Assembly: GCF_035989305.1 (NCBI RefSeq)
Contig: NZ_CP108514.1
Coordinates: 7,048,501-7,112,500 of the forward strand
Source of the DNA: Streptomyces sp. NBC_01233
Lineage (GTDB): Bacteria > Actinomycetota > Actinomycetes > Streptomycetales > Streptomycetaceae
DNA: 64,000 nt
Direction: 5' to 3'
The position numbers were made by a program, and so were the translations under genes. The notes beneath the pieces were generated by a model. It did not search any database. It saw nothing but the letters and a program-made list of their open reading frames with translations, and had not been told where the DNA came from. Of the stretch, positions 48,826-56,461 are shown piece after piece; position 1 is the stretch's first letter; each line of letters starts with the position of its first letter.

Positions 48826-49647
48826 ATGGCGATTCAGGCCAGCGACATCGAGGGATCGAGAATCGGGCAGATCCGTACGAGTCCCGAGCTGGCGCCGAGG
48901 CAGCGGCGGGCCGTGGGCGAGGATCCGCGTCGTGGCCAGGTGCTGACCACGAAGGTGGGCCTGCAGATGCCGGCGGGGATGTCCTTCGACGACTGGGAGA
49001 AGGCCGGACGCCAGCTGTCCGGAATCGTTGACTCCTCTTCGTGGTGGCTCGGCGACTGGCTCGTGTACGGCAAGGACCACTACACCGACCGCTACCAGCG
49101 CGGCATCCGCGCCGCCGGGCTGCAGTACCAGACCCTGCGCAACTACGCCTGGGTCTCCCGGCGGTTCGACTTCAGCCGTCGGCGGGGCGCCCTGAGCTTC
49201 CAGCACCACGCTGAGCTGGCCTCCCTGCCGCACGACGAGCAGGAAACCTGGCTCGACCGGGCCGAGCAGCGGAAGTGGACCACCAAGCAGCTGCGCAGCG
49301 CCATCCGTGCCGCCCGCGAGGACGAGGCGCAGGTCAGGCTGCCCGCCGAGCCGACGCGGCGGCTGGAGGTGCCCGGCAGCCGGCTCCAGTGGTGGCACAA
49401 GGCCGCGGAGCAGGCGGGCGTCGACTTCGAGCGCTGGGTGCTGGTGACCCTGGACAGCGCGGCGAAGGAAGCCCTGGAGGAGCTCGAAAGGCTGGAGGAC
49501 GACCATGGGCCCGCGGAGCTCAAAGGGGCGGCGGATTCCGGCGGACCGGCGGAGCCCGATCGATCCGCGGAGCCCGATCGATCCGCGGAACTCGACGGAC
49601 CGGCGCCGTCGGCCGGCTCCGGGCAGCGGCTGGCCATCACCGCCTGA
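48826..49647 (+). CDS. LmbU-family pathway regulator
   Basis: 273 residues. The conserved block (FDDWEKAGRQLSGI, SSSWWLGDWLVYG, YQTLRNYAWVSRRF, then LSFQHHAELASLP and WTTKQLRSAIR) is that of LmbU, the lincomycin activator, and relatives such as NovE and HmtD of the himastatin cluster. The family binds DNA through a non-classical helix-turn-helix region. Starts at 48823 and 48826 are both possible; 48826 has the better distance to GGAGG. The C-terminus ends in a low-complexity tail with a repeated EPDRSA. It is divergent from the PKS operon and has a shared inverted-repeat box in its promoter region, so it is the likely cluster activator and may control itself. Confidence 0.88.
   Translation: MAIQASDIEGSRIGQIRTSPELAPRQRRAVGEDPRRGQVLTTKVGLQMPAGMSFDDWEKAGRQLSGIVDSSSWWLGDWLVYGKDHYTDRYQRGIRAAGLQYQTLRNYAWVSRRFDFSRRRGALSFQHHAELASLPHDEQETWLDRAEQRKWTTKQLRSAIRAAREDEAQVRLPAEPTRRLEVPGSRLQWWHKAAEQAGVDFERWVLVTLDSAAKEALEELERLEDDHGPAELKGAADSGGPAEPDRSAEPDRSAELDGPAPSAGSGQRLAITA
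49551..49586. repeat. 18-bp tandem repeat x2 in the regulator's tail
   Basis: Two exact head-to-tail 18-base units encode EPDRSA twice in the disordered C-terminal tail of the LmbU-type protein. Confidence 0.75.
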
Positions 49648-49668
49648 CCGCCCCGGCGGTACGGGTCA

Positions 49669-49702
49669 CAGGGCCCGCACTCCCTCGGGAGTGTGGGCCC
49701 TG
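49669..49702. terminator. 15-bp bidirectional terminator
   Basis: Arms 49669-49683 and 49688-49702 pair with one G-T wobble around a CTCG loop, between the convergent LmbU-type and piperazate synthase genes. Confidence 0.8.
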
Positions 49703-49725
49703 AAGGCTGGGGCCGGCCTCGTGGA

Positions 49726-50373
49726 TCAGGGCAGCTGGCGCATCAGGTCGGCCGTGTCGCGCTGCCGGGTGCACGGGCTGTGGGTGAACGAGTCCAGCAC
49801 GCGTCCGCGGACCTCGGAGGGCTGCTCCTGGCTGAGCTTGAACATGCCCTCGGCCCCCGTGACCGTGACCCGGAAGGCGCCCACGGCGGGCACGATCTGC
49901 CGGAAGTAGCCGAGGGAATCGGACATGTCCCAGCCGGTGCCGAACTTCGACTCCTCGAAGGCGCGCACGGTCGACTGCACGACTCCCATCGTCGCCTCGA
50001 TCGAGTCGATCTTCTCCACCACGCCTCGCACGTGCACCGAGGTGAAATTCCACGTAGGGGCGGCCGGCGACTTCTCGTACACCGTCGGCGAGACATAGGA
50101 ATGCGGTCCGGTGAAGGTCAGCAGGACGAGGCTTCCCGTTTCCAGCGCCGCCCAGTGCGGATTGGCCCTGTTCATGTGTCCGAGCAGAATGCCGCCGGAC
50201 AGGTCGTCCGACCATTCTTCGTTCGCCTGCGGGTCCGCGATGACCGGCAGGTGTGTGGCGAAGGGCCCGTTTTCGGCGGTCCCGTTGGTCACCGCCATTG
50301 CCAGTGGATTGTCTCGTATCAGATCGGTCATCCACGAACCGTCCGGTTCGCGATAGTTGCTGGGGACGAACAT
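49726..50373 (-). CDS. Piperazate synthase (KtzT-type, PaiB/FMN-binding fold)
   Basis: A 215-residue protein of the family usually labelled FMN-binding negative transcriptional regulator (PaiB). It starts MFVPSNYREPDG and contains GHMNRANPHW near residue 65. Members next to ornithine N-monooxygenases, such as KtzT of kutzneride, are heme enzymes that form the N-N bond of piperazic acid from N5-hydroxyornithine. The ATG at 50373 was chosen over an upstream in-frame start because the family begins here and AAAGGG sits in place. It is divergent from the KtzI-type gene, with a shared box between them. A plain regulator role is unlikely in this context. Confidence 0.9.
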   Translation of the reverse strand: MFVPSNYREPDGSWMTDLIRDNPLAMAVTNGTAENGPFATHLPVIADPQANEEWSDDLSGGILLGHMNRANPHWAALETGSLVLLTFTGPHSYVSPTVYEKSPAAPTWNFTSVHVRGVVEKIDSIEATMGVVQSTVRAFEESKFGTGWDMSDSLGYFRQIVPAVGAFRVTVTGAEGMFKLSQEQPSEVRGRVLDSFTHSPCTRQRDTADLMRQLP

Positions 50374-50437
50374 CCGGAATTCACCCTTTCGGTCGGCGCA
50401 AATGCGCGAGGACATGGAAATCCGGACCGACCGTACC

Positions 50438-50458
50438 GCTGTCCTGTCGGCCGGACAG
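50438..50458. promoter_or_regulatory. Shared inverted-repeat box, site 2
   Basis: GCTGTCC, seven bases, then CGGACAG, in the divergent promoter between the piperazate synthase (65 bases away) and the ornithine N-monooxygenase (150 bases away). CTGTCC and GGACAG form an inverted repeat with an 8-base centre. Confidence 0.65.
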
Positions 50459-50608
50459 GGGTCTTCGGTATTCGGTCCGCGTCAGGGTCGCCAGGATCGT
50501 CTTCTTGACGTGTTCAGGTTGGCGCCGGGACGTTCTCCGGCGCAATACTGAATAGAGGTCTCCCGGATCACCGGTCGAGATTCCAAGACGCTAGCGGGAG
50601 AATTGTCT

Positions 50609-51967
50609 ATGGGTACAACGGGTACGCATAACCACGAGATATACGACGTGGTCGGCATCGGCTTCGGCCCGTCCAACCTGTCGCTCGCGATCGCTCTGGA
50701 AGAGCACCGGGCCAATGTTCCGGAGCATCCGGTCAAGGCCGCATTCTTCGAGCGGCAGCCCGCCTTCGGCTGGCACCGCAACATGCTGCTGCCGTCGACG
50801 ACCATGCAGATCTCGTTCCTGAAGGACCTGGCCACCTTCCGCAATCCGGTGTCCCGCTTCAGCTTCGTTTCGTATCTGCACGCCGCGGGCCGACTGGTTC
50901 AGTTCGTGAACAACCAGGACTTCTTCCCGACCCGGCAGGAATTCCACCAGTACTTGGAATGGGCGGCGTCGGGCCTCGCCGACCGCGTCTCCTACGGATC
51001 GGAGGTCACGGCGATCCGGCCCGAGCAGGACAGCGGATCCGGGACCCCCGAGCACCTCCGGCTCGAGGTCCGCGACGCGGCGGGCGGCGTCCGCCAGGTC
51101 CGCGCGCGCAACGTGACCATCTCGACGGGCCTGGTGCCGCGCATGCCGGCGGGGGTCGCGCGCGACGAGCGGGTGTGGCACAGCTCCGAGTTCCTGGAGA
51201 AGTTCCACAGCCTCGACCCAAGCGGGCTCAAGAGCGTCGCGGTGGTCGGAGCCGGCCAGAGCGCGGCCGAGATCACCAGGTTCCTGTACGACAAGCTTCC
51301 GCACGCGCGCGTCTCGGCGGTCATCCCGTCCTACGGGTACTCCGTCGCGGACGACACGCCCTTCGCCAACCAGGTGTTCGACCCGGCAGCGGTCGACGAG
51401 TACTACTTCGGCACCGACCAGGCGCGGGAGGCCTTCTGGCACTACCACCGGAACACGAACTACTCGGTCGTCGACGACGAGGTGATCCGCGACCTGCACC
51501 AGCGCTCGTACGAGGAGGAGGTGCGCGGCAGCAAGCGGCTGTACTTCCTCAACCTCACCCGGGTCGCCGAGGTCACCCGGAACGGCAGCGACACGCGGCT
51601 CACCCTGAACTCGCTGCTCGACAGCGAGCCGCAGGAGCTGCACGTCGACGCGCTCGTCTTCGCCACCGGCTACGAGGGCATGGACCCGGCCCGCCTGCTC
51701 GGAGACTTCGACCGCCACTTCCTGCGGGACGTGAGCGGCCGGCACCGGGTGGAGCGCGACTACCGGCTCGTCACCGCGACCGGACCGTCCTGCGGGATCT
51801 ACCTCCAGGGCGGCACCGAGCACACCCACGGGCTGTCCTCGTCCCTGCTGTCGAACATCGCCGTGCGCAGCGGCGAGATCGCCGACTCCATCGTGCTGCG
51901 GCGGGCCGAACAGGAGCAGGCCGGGGCGCGTGCCGTCGAGGTCGCGGGCGCGGCCGGCCGGGCCTGA
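50609..51967 (+). CDS. L-ornithine N5-monooxygenase (KtzI-type)
   Basis: 452 residues of the flavin N-hydroxylating monooxygenase family. It has the FAD loop GIGFGPSNLSLAIAL near residue 17, the NADPH loop VVGAGQSAAEI near 215, and the late FATGYEG motif. It converts L-ornithine to N5-hydroxyornithine with NADPH and O2; the adjacent KtzT-type enzyme then closes the ring to piperazate. The ATG at 50609 is preferred over a TTG at 50603 because GGGAG lies eight bases before it. Members also serve hydroxamate siderophores, but no N5-acyl or formyl transferase is near, and the piperazate synthase next door settles the pathway. Confidence 0.93.
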   Translation: MGTTGTHNHEIYDVVGIGFGPSNLSLAIALEEHRANVPEHPVKAAFFERQPAFGWHRNMLLPSTTMQISFLKDLATFRNPVSRFSFVSYLHAAGRLVQFVNNQDFFPTRQEFHQYLEWAASGLADRVSYGSEVTAIRPEQDSGSGTPEHLRLEVRDAAGGVRQVRARNVTISTGLVPRMPAGVARDERVWHSSEFLEKFHSLDPSGLKSVAVVGAGQSAAEITRFLYDKLPHARVSAVIPSYGYSVADDTPFANQVFDPAAVDEYYFGTDQAREAFWHYHRNTNYSVVDDEVIRDLHQRSYEEEVRGSKRLYFLNLTRVAEVTRNGSDTRLTLNSLLDSEPQELHVDALVFATGYEGMDPARLLGDFDRHFLRDVSGRHRVERDYRLVTATGPSCGIYLQGGTEHTHGLSSSLLSNIAVRSGEIADSIVLRRAEQEQAGARAVEVAGAAGRA

Positions 51968-51988
51968 CCCCGCGTTCTTCCCCCACGC

Positions 51989-52038
51989 CGAAGGGTGGGC
52001 CCCGGTGCTGTTCCTCCAGCACCGGGGCCCACCCTTCG
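51989..52038. terminator. Perfect 22-bp bidirectional terminator
   Basis: Arms 51989-52010 and 52017-52038 are exactly complementary with a 6-base loop, between the convergent N-monooxygenase and MbtH genes. Confidence 0.88.
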
Positions 52039-52075
52039 TCCGTCTTCGGCCATTCCGTGGAATGCCGCATTCACC

Positions 52076-52312
52076 TCACGCGGCGCCGGCGGAAACCGAG
52101 TCGGCGGCCATCGCGTCGCGCAGGCTCTTCGGACGGAGGTCGGTCCAGTTCGCCTCGACGTGCTCCAGGCACTGCTGGCGGCTTTCCTCGCCGAATACGA
52201 TGCGCCAGCCGGCCGGAATCTCGGCGAACGAAGGCCACAGCGAGTGCTGCTCCTCGTCGTTCGCCAAGACGTAGAACCGGCCGTCAGCGTCGTCGAACGG
52301 GTTGCTGCTCAT
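52076..52312 (-). CDS. MbtH-like protein
   Basis: A 78-residue MbtH protein with the family core: [24 protein letters not shown], then IPAGW and the Trp-containing WTDLRP end. The start ATG at 52312 has TTGGAG seven bases upstream; a longer frame exists but the family begins at this Met. MbtH proteins bind and activate NRPS adenylation domains, so it should serve the A domains of this cluster. It is transcribed alone, divergent from the acetylglutamate kinase, with a shared box in the intergenic region. Confidence 0.95.
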   Translation of the reverse strand: MSSNPFDDADGRFYVLANDEEQHSLWPSFAEIPAGWRIVFGEESRQQCLEHVEANWTDLRPKSLRDAMAADSVSAGAA

Positions 52313-52489
52313 GAATGCACTCCAATTCAAGCCGTTCACGGTCCGCTTCCCGGCCGGGAAACGGACCGTCATCCGTTAGTGGGGATGGAGTTGGCGAGAC
52401 CGCCATGCCCGATCATGGCATCTTTCGGGCGCCCCGTGGAGACCGGTGGGCCCGTGAAGCGCTCCACCGGTCGTCGATGCGCTTTCCCC

Positions 52490-52510
52490 GCTGTCCTGTT
52501 GACGGGACAG
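52490..52510. promoter_or_regulatory. Shared inverted-repeat box, site 3
   Basis: GCTGTCC, seven bases, then GGGACAG, with arms extending to CCGCTGTCC and GGACAGCGG around 8 bases. It lies in the divergent region between MbtH and the leader ORF/acetylglutamate kinase. A -35-like TTGACG is embedded in it. Confidence 0.65.
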
Positions 52511-52675
52511 CGGTAACAGACTGCCCCGAATCTTCGCTGTTCTGCACCGAGTTCCCGGGAATGGGCTTCCGGTGGGCCCTTCCCCCGCGCGATGCTGGAC
52601 CGGTGACCGCGGCCCGTGCCGCGGGAATTCACGTTTTCCGGGAGCCCTGAGTCCTCCACAGAAGGAGTTGTGCCG

Positions 52676-52732
52676 ATGAGCGTCACCAGCGCGGCCGGCG
52701 TTCTCTTCACCCTGCGCGCGAGGTTCTCATGA
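52676..52732 (+). CDS. Possible 18-residue leader peptide coupled to acetylglutamate kinase
   Basis: An ATG at 52676, eight bases after GAAGGAG, opens an 18-codon ORF ([18 protein letters not shown]) whose TGA overlaps the kinase ATG as ATGA. The kinase start has no ribosome binding site of its own, so its translation probably depends on this ORF. Two of the last five residues are Arg. Confidence 0.55.
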   Translation: MSVTSAAGVLFTLRARFS

Positions 52733-53637
52733 CGACCCGCCAGCATCCTGCCCTGGCCAAGGCGCGGTCCGTGGGCGAGGCGCTGCCCTGGCTGACCCGC
52801 CACCAGGACCGGACCGTCGTCATCAAGCTGGGCGGACACGCCATGGTCGACGAGGCGCTGACCGCCGCCTTCGCCCGCGACGTGGTCTTCCTGCGCTACG
52901 CCGGACTGAAGCCCGTGATCGTCCACGGAGGCGGTCCGCAGATCGGCGCCGAGCTCGAACGACGCGGTCTGGCCAGCGAGTTCAGGGCGGGGCTCAGGGT
53001 CACCTCGACCCCCGCCATGAACGTGGTCCGCATGGTGCTCGCGGGACAGGTGCAGCGCGAACTGGTCGGGTTGATCAACGCGTACGGCCCGCTCGCCGTC
53101 GGCATCACCGGCGAGGACGCGGACACCCTCACCGCCACCCGGCACGTGCCGTGGATCGACGGCGAACCGGTGGACATCGGCAGGGTCGGCGACATATCCC
53201 GGGTGGACACCGGAGCCATCGAGGCGCTGCTGGCGGACGGCCGCATTCCGGTGGTCTCCCCGGTCGCCCGCAGCGCCGAGGACGGTCACGTCTACAACGT
53301 CAACGCCGACACCGCGGCCGCGGCGCTCGCCACCGCTCTGCGCGCCCAGGAGCTGATCATGCTCACCGACGTCGAGGGCCTGTACGCGGGCTGGCCGCTC
53401 AGCGACGAGGTCATCGGCAGACTCACCGCCCGCGAACTGGAGAAGCTGCTGCCGGAGCTCGCCGACGGCATGGTCCCCAAGATGACCGGCTGCCTGCACG
53501 CGGTGCGGGGCGGCGTCGACATGGCGCGGGTGATCGACGGGCGGGTCCCGCACGCGATCCTGCTGGAGATGTTCGCGGACGAAGGGGTCGGCACGGTGAT
53601 CGTGCCGGACCTGGAAGAGGCGGAGGTGCCGGCGTGA
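52729..53637 (+). CDS. Acetylglutamate kinase paralogue (ArgB-like)
   Basis: 302 residues with the full amino-acid kinase pattern: VIKLGGHAM near residue 32, VHGGGPQIG near 64, [12 protein letters not shown] near 194 and [13 protein letters not shown] near 250. It phosphorylates N-acetylglutamate, the controlled step toward ornithine. It stands alone rather than in an arg operon, beside the two piperazate enzymes, so its likely job is to supply ornithine for piperazic acid when the cluster is on. Loss of arginine feedback would fit this role but cannot be judged by eye. Start and control: see the coupled leader ORF. Confidence 0.93.
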   Translation: MTTRQHPALAKARSVGEALPWLTRHQDRTVVIKLGGHAMVDEALTAAFARDVVFLRYAGLKPVIVHGGGPQIGAELERRGLASEFRAGLRVTSTPAMNVVRMVLAGQVQRELVGLINAYGPLAVGITGEDADTLTATRHVPWIDGEPVDIGRVGDISRVDTGAIEALLADGRIPVVSPVARSAEDGHVYNVNADTAAAALATALRAQELIMLTDVEGLYAGWPLSDEVIGRLTARELEKLLPELADGMVPKMTGCLHAVRGGVDMARVIDGRVPHAILLEMFADEGVGTVIVPDLEEAEVPA

Positions 53638-54121
53638 GCCCACCGGCCGGACGAGCCGGGATGGTGTCACCGTGGCGTCACATTGGCCGGACCGGCGCCG
53701 CCGGGCGCGGCGGGAGGGTCTGATGGATGCCGGCCGGAACGTGACGGCTCGCGCGGCCTTGTCCGCGCCCGGTTCCGGGGGTGTTCCGGGGCGTCGCGGC
53801 GCAGGTCGGCGCAGTGCGCCCGCTCTCCTGGAAGGGGCTGTGCCCCGACCGGGCGGGCAGCGCCTTTCGGCCAGACTGCCGCTCTGGCTCAGATGTGGCG
53901 CGACGGTGGCGCCATATGTGTGCCATGCTGGCGTCATCGACCCGACGTCGTAGGAAGCGTCCAGCGGCGCCTCCTTCGCCTTCTTTGCCTTCTTCGCCTC
54001 GACCGGCCCGCTCCGGGCCGCGGACCAGGCCTGCGGCCGTCCGAACTGGCCGGCCGCCCGTCCCCACCGGAAACACCCGCCGCCGCTCGCGGTACCGATT
54101 CAAACAGGAGTTCTTTTCGCT
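53638..54121. other. Intergenic region before the exporter
   Basis: About 480 bases with no convincing gene. A GTGTCAC and GCGTCAC pair lies near 53664-53681, and GGCGCCATATG near 53912. These may be operator parts for the MMPL gene, but no clean inverted repeat or shared box is present. Confidence 0.45.
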
Positions 54122-56371
54122 ATGGCCACCTTCCTTTACAAAGTGGGCCGATTCGCCTTCAGGCGACGAGGCCTGGTGACACTGCTGTGGCTCGCCGTCG
54201 TCGTCGGGGCCGGCTTCGCGGCCTCCGTCGCTCCGCCGCCGCCCACCGATACGTTCTCGATGCCGGGTACGGAGTCGCAGAAGGCCTTCGACCTGCTGAA
54301 GGAGAAGTTCCCGGCCATGAGCGTGGACGGCGCGACCGCCCGCGTGGTGGTCCGTGCCCCCGCCGGCGAGAAGCTCACCGATCCGGCCCAGAAGGCCAAG
54401 GTCGAGAGCCTGGTCGGCGCGCTCGCCAAGGCGCCCGACGTCGTCGCGGCCTCCGACCCCTTCAAGACCAACGCCGTCAGCCAGGACGGCACCACGGCCT
54501 ACGCCGTGGCCACTTACAAGGTCTCGGCCCTCAAGGTGACCGGTGAGGCGCACGACGGCCTCGACAAGGCGCTTGAAGACTCCCGGGCCGGCGGCCTGAC
54601 CGTCGAGGCGGGCGGCGACGCCGTGAAGGTGGGCGGGGCTCCGGGCGGCGGTGCGGAAGGCATCGGCATCCTGGTCTCGGCCATCGTCCTGGTCCTCACC
54701 TTCGGCTCGATGATCGCAGCGGGCATGCCCCTGCTCACGGCCATCTTCGGCGTCGCCATCGGCGGCGCGGCCATCACCGCCCTCGGCACCACCTTCGGTC
54801 TCTCCAGCACCACGTCCACCCTGGCGCTGATGATCGGCCTCGCCGTCGGCATCGACTACGCCCTGTTCATCGTCTCCCGCTACCGCTCCGAGATGGCCGA
54901 GGGCCGTGAGCGCCAGGACGCCGCGGGCCGGGCCGTCGGCACGGCCGGCTCGGCCGTCGTCTTCGCCGGCCTCACCGTCATCGTCGCCCTCGCCGGCCTC
55001 AGCGTGGTGAACATCCCGATGCTCACCAAGATGGGCCTCGCCGCCGCCGGCACGGTCGCCGTCGCCGTACTGATCGCCACCACCTTCGTCCCGGCGCTCC
55101 TCGGCTTCGCGCCGATCAAGGTCATGCCCCGCAGGGAGCGCAAGAAGTACTACGGCAAGCCGCTCTCCGAGCGCCAGCAGCGCAAGGCCGACAAGCGGAC
55201 CTCCCGCCAGAAGCCGAACCTGGGCACCCGCTGGGCGCGGTTCGTCGTACGCCGTCCCCTGGTCGTCCTCCTCTTCGGAGTCGTGGGCCTCGGTGCCATC
55301 GCGGTGCCCGCCGCCAGCCTGCAGCTCGGACTGCCCGGCGAGGGCACCATGGCGCCGGACACCACCCAGCGCAAGGCGTACGACATGCTGTCCGAGTCCT
55401 TCGGGGCCGGCTTCAACGGGCCGCTGATGGTCACCGTCCAGGCCAAGGACGCGGCGACCGCCGCCGCAGGGGTGGGCAAGGAGCTCGGCAAGGTCGAGGG
55501 CGTCGCCACGGTGACCCCCGCGACGCCCAACGACACGGGCGACACCGCGGTCCTCACCGTCATCCCGAAGACCGGTCCCACCGAGACCGAGACCGAGGAC
55601 CTGGTCGGGCACATCCGGGGCATCGCCGGCACCCTCGGGGCGGCCAACGGCGGCGCCGAGATCCTGGTGACCGGTCAGACCGCCCTGTTCATCGACTTCT
55701 CCCAGACCCTCGACGACGCGATGCTGCCCTACCTGGGCCTGGTCGTCGGCCTCGCCTTCCTGCTGCTGGTGCTCGTCTTCCGGTCGCTGCTCGTCCCGCT
55801 CAAGGCGGCGCTCGGCTTCCTGCTCTCCGTCAGCGCGGCCCTCGGCGCGGTCGTGGCCGTCTTCCAGTGGGGCTGGCTGGGCGACTTCTTCGGAGTCGAG
55901 CAGCCCGGCCCGATCATGAGCACGCTGCCGATCTTCATGATCGGTGTGGTGTTCGGTCTCGCGATGGACTACGAGGTCTTCCTCGTGACCCGCATGCGGG
56001 AGGCCTACGTCCACGGGGCGCAGCCCTCCGAAGCCGTGGTCACCGGATTCCGCTACGGCGGACGGGTGGTCGGCGCCGCCGCGATCATCATGGTCAGCGT
56101 CTTCTCCGGCTTCATCATGGAGGACAACGTCTTCGTCAAGATGGTCGGCTTCAGCCTCGCCATCGCCGTCCTCTTCGACGCCTTCGTCGTCCGCATGGCG
56201 CTCGTGCCCGCCCTGTTCGCCCTGCTCGGCCGCTCGGCCTGGTGGCTGCCCCGCTGGCTCGACCGGCTGCTGCCGAACATGGACGTCGAGGGGGAGAAGC
56301 TGAACCACGTGCTCGGCGCCCCGATCCCGGCCCAGCAGCGCCGGGAGCAGGAGGTCCACATCTCCGGCTGA
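54122..56371 (+). CDS. MMPL-family membrane transporter
   Basis: 749 residues of the RND/MMPL superfamily. It has one N-terminal membrane segment (near 18-38), a large extracytoplasmic loop, about five membrane segments at 175-330, a cytoplasmic linker rich in Lys/Arg (near 345-370), a second loop after a membrane segment near 380, and five more segments to about 710. The duplicated GIDYALFIVSRYR and AMDYEVFLVTRMR motifs carry the proton-relay Asp-Tyr pairs. The start ATG has AGGAG eleven bases upstream. It probably exports the cluster product or confers resistance, judged by position only; it ends in a strong terminator that may mark the cluster edge. Confidence 0.9.
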   Translation: MATFLYKVGRFAFRRRGLVTLLWLAVVVGAGFAASVAPPPPTDTFSMPGTESQKAFDLLKEKFPAMSVDGATARVVVRAPAGEKLTDPAQKAKVESLVGALAKAPDVVAASDPFKTNAVSQDGTTAYAVATYKVSALKVTGEAHDGLDKALEDSRAGGLTVEAGGDAVKVGGAPGGGAEGIGILVSAIVLVLTFGSMIAAGMPLLTAIFGVAIGGAAITALGTTFGLSSTTSTLALMIGLAVGIDYALFIVSRYRSEMAEGRERQDAAGRAVGTAGSAVVFAGLTVIVALAGLSVVNIPMLTKMGLAAAGTVAVAVLIATTFVPALLGFAPIKVMPRRERKKYYGKPLSERQQRKADKRTSRQKPNLGTRWARFVVRRPLVVLLFGVVGLGAIAVPAASLQLGLPGEGTMAPDTTQRKAYDMLSESFGAGFNGPLMVTVQAKDAATAAAGVGKELGKVEGVATVTPATPNDTGDTAVLTVIPKTGPTETETEDLVGHIRGIAGTLGAANGGAEILVTGQTALFIDFSQTLDDAMLPYLGLVVGLAFLLLVLVFRSLLVPLKAALGFLLSVSAALGAVVAVFQWGWLGDFFGVEQPGPIMSTLPIFMIGVVFGLAMDYEVFLVTRMREAYVHGAQPSEAVVTGFRYGGRVVGAAAIIMVSVFSGFIMEDNVFVKMVGFSLAIAVLFDAFVVRMALVPALFALLGRSAWWLPRWLDRLLPNMDVEGEKLNHVLGAPIPAQQRREQEVHISG

Positions 56372-56386
56372 CGCTCCGCCGAACGG

Positions 56387-56433
56387 AACGCCCGTACGCC
56401 GACGGCCCCCAGAGCCGCCGGCGTACGGGCGTT
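56387..56433. terminator. 15-bp bidirectional terminator
   Basis: Arms 56387-56401 and 56419-56433 are exactly complementary; the 17-base loop can pair further. It lies between the convergent MMPL and kinase genes. Confidence 0.82.
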
Positions 56434-56461
56434 CGCGCTACCTCCGGCCCCGCTCCGCCGG

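Noticed and set aside
49726..50373. Annotation as FMN-binding negative transcriptional regulator (PaiB)
   Set aside because: The fold label is right, but adjacency to an ornithine N-monooxygenase and a piperazate-like A domain fits piperazate synthase far better.
50609..51967. Hydroxamate siderophore gene
   Set aside because: No hydroxyornithine acyl- or formyltransferase, IucA/C synthetase or siderophore transporter is near; the piperazate context explains it.
53660..53945. Operator repeats before the MMPL gene
   Set aside because: GTCAC- and GGCGCC-like words recur but form no clean inverted or evenly spaced direct repeat, so I did not call a site.
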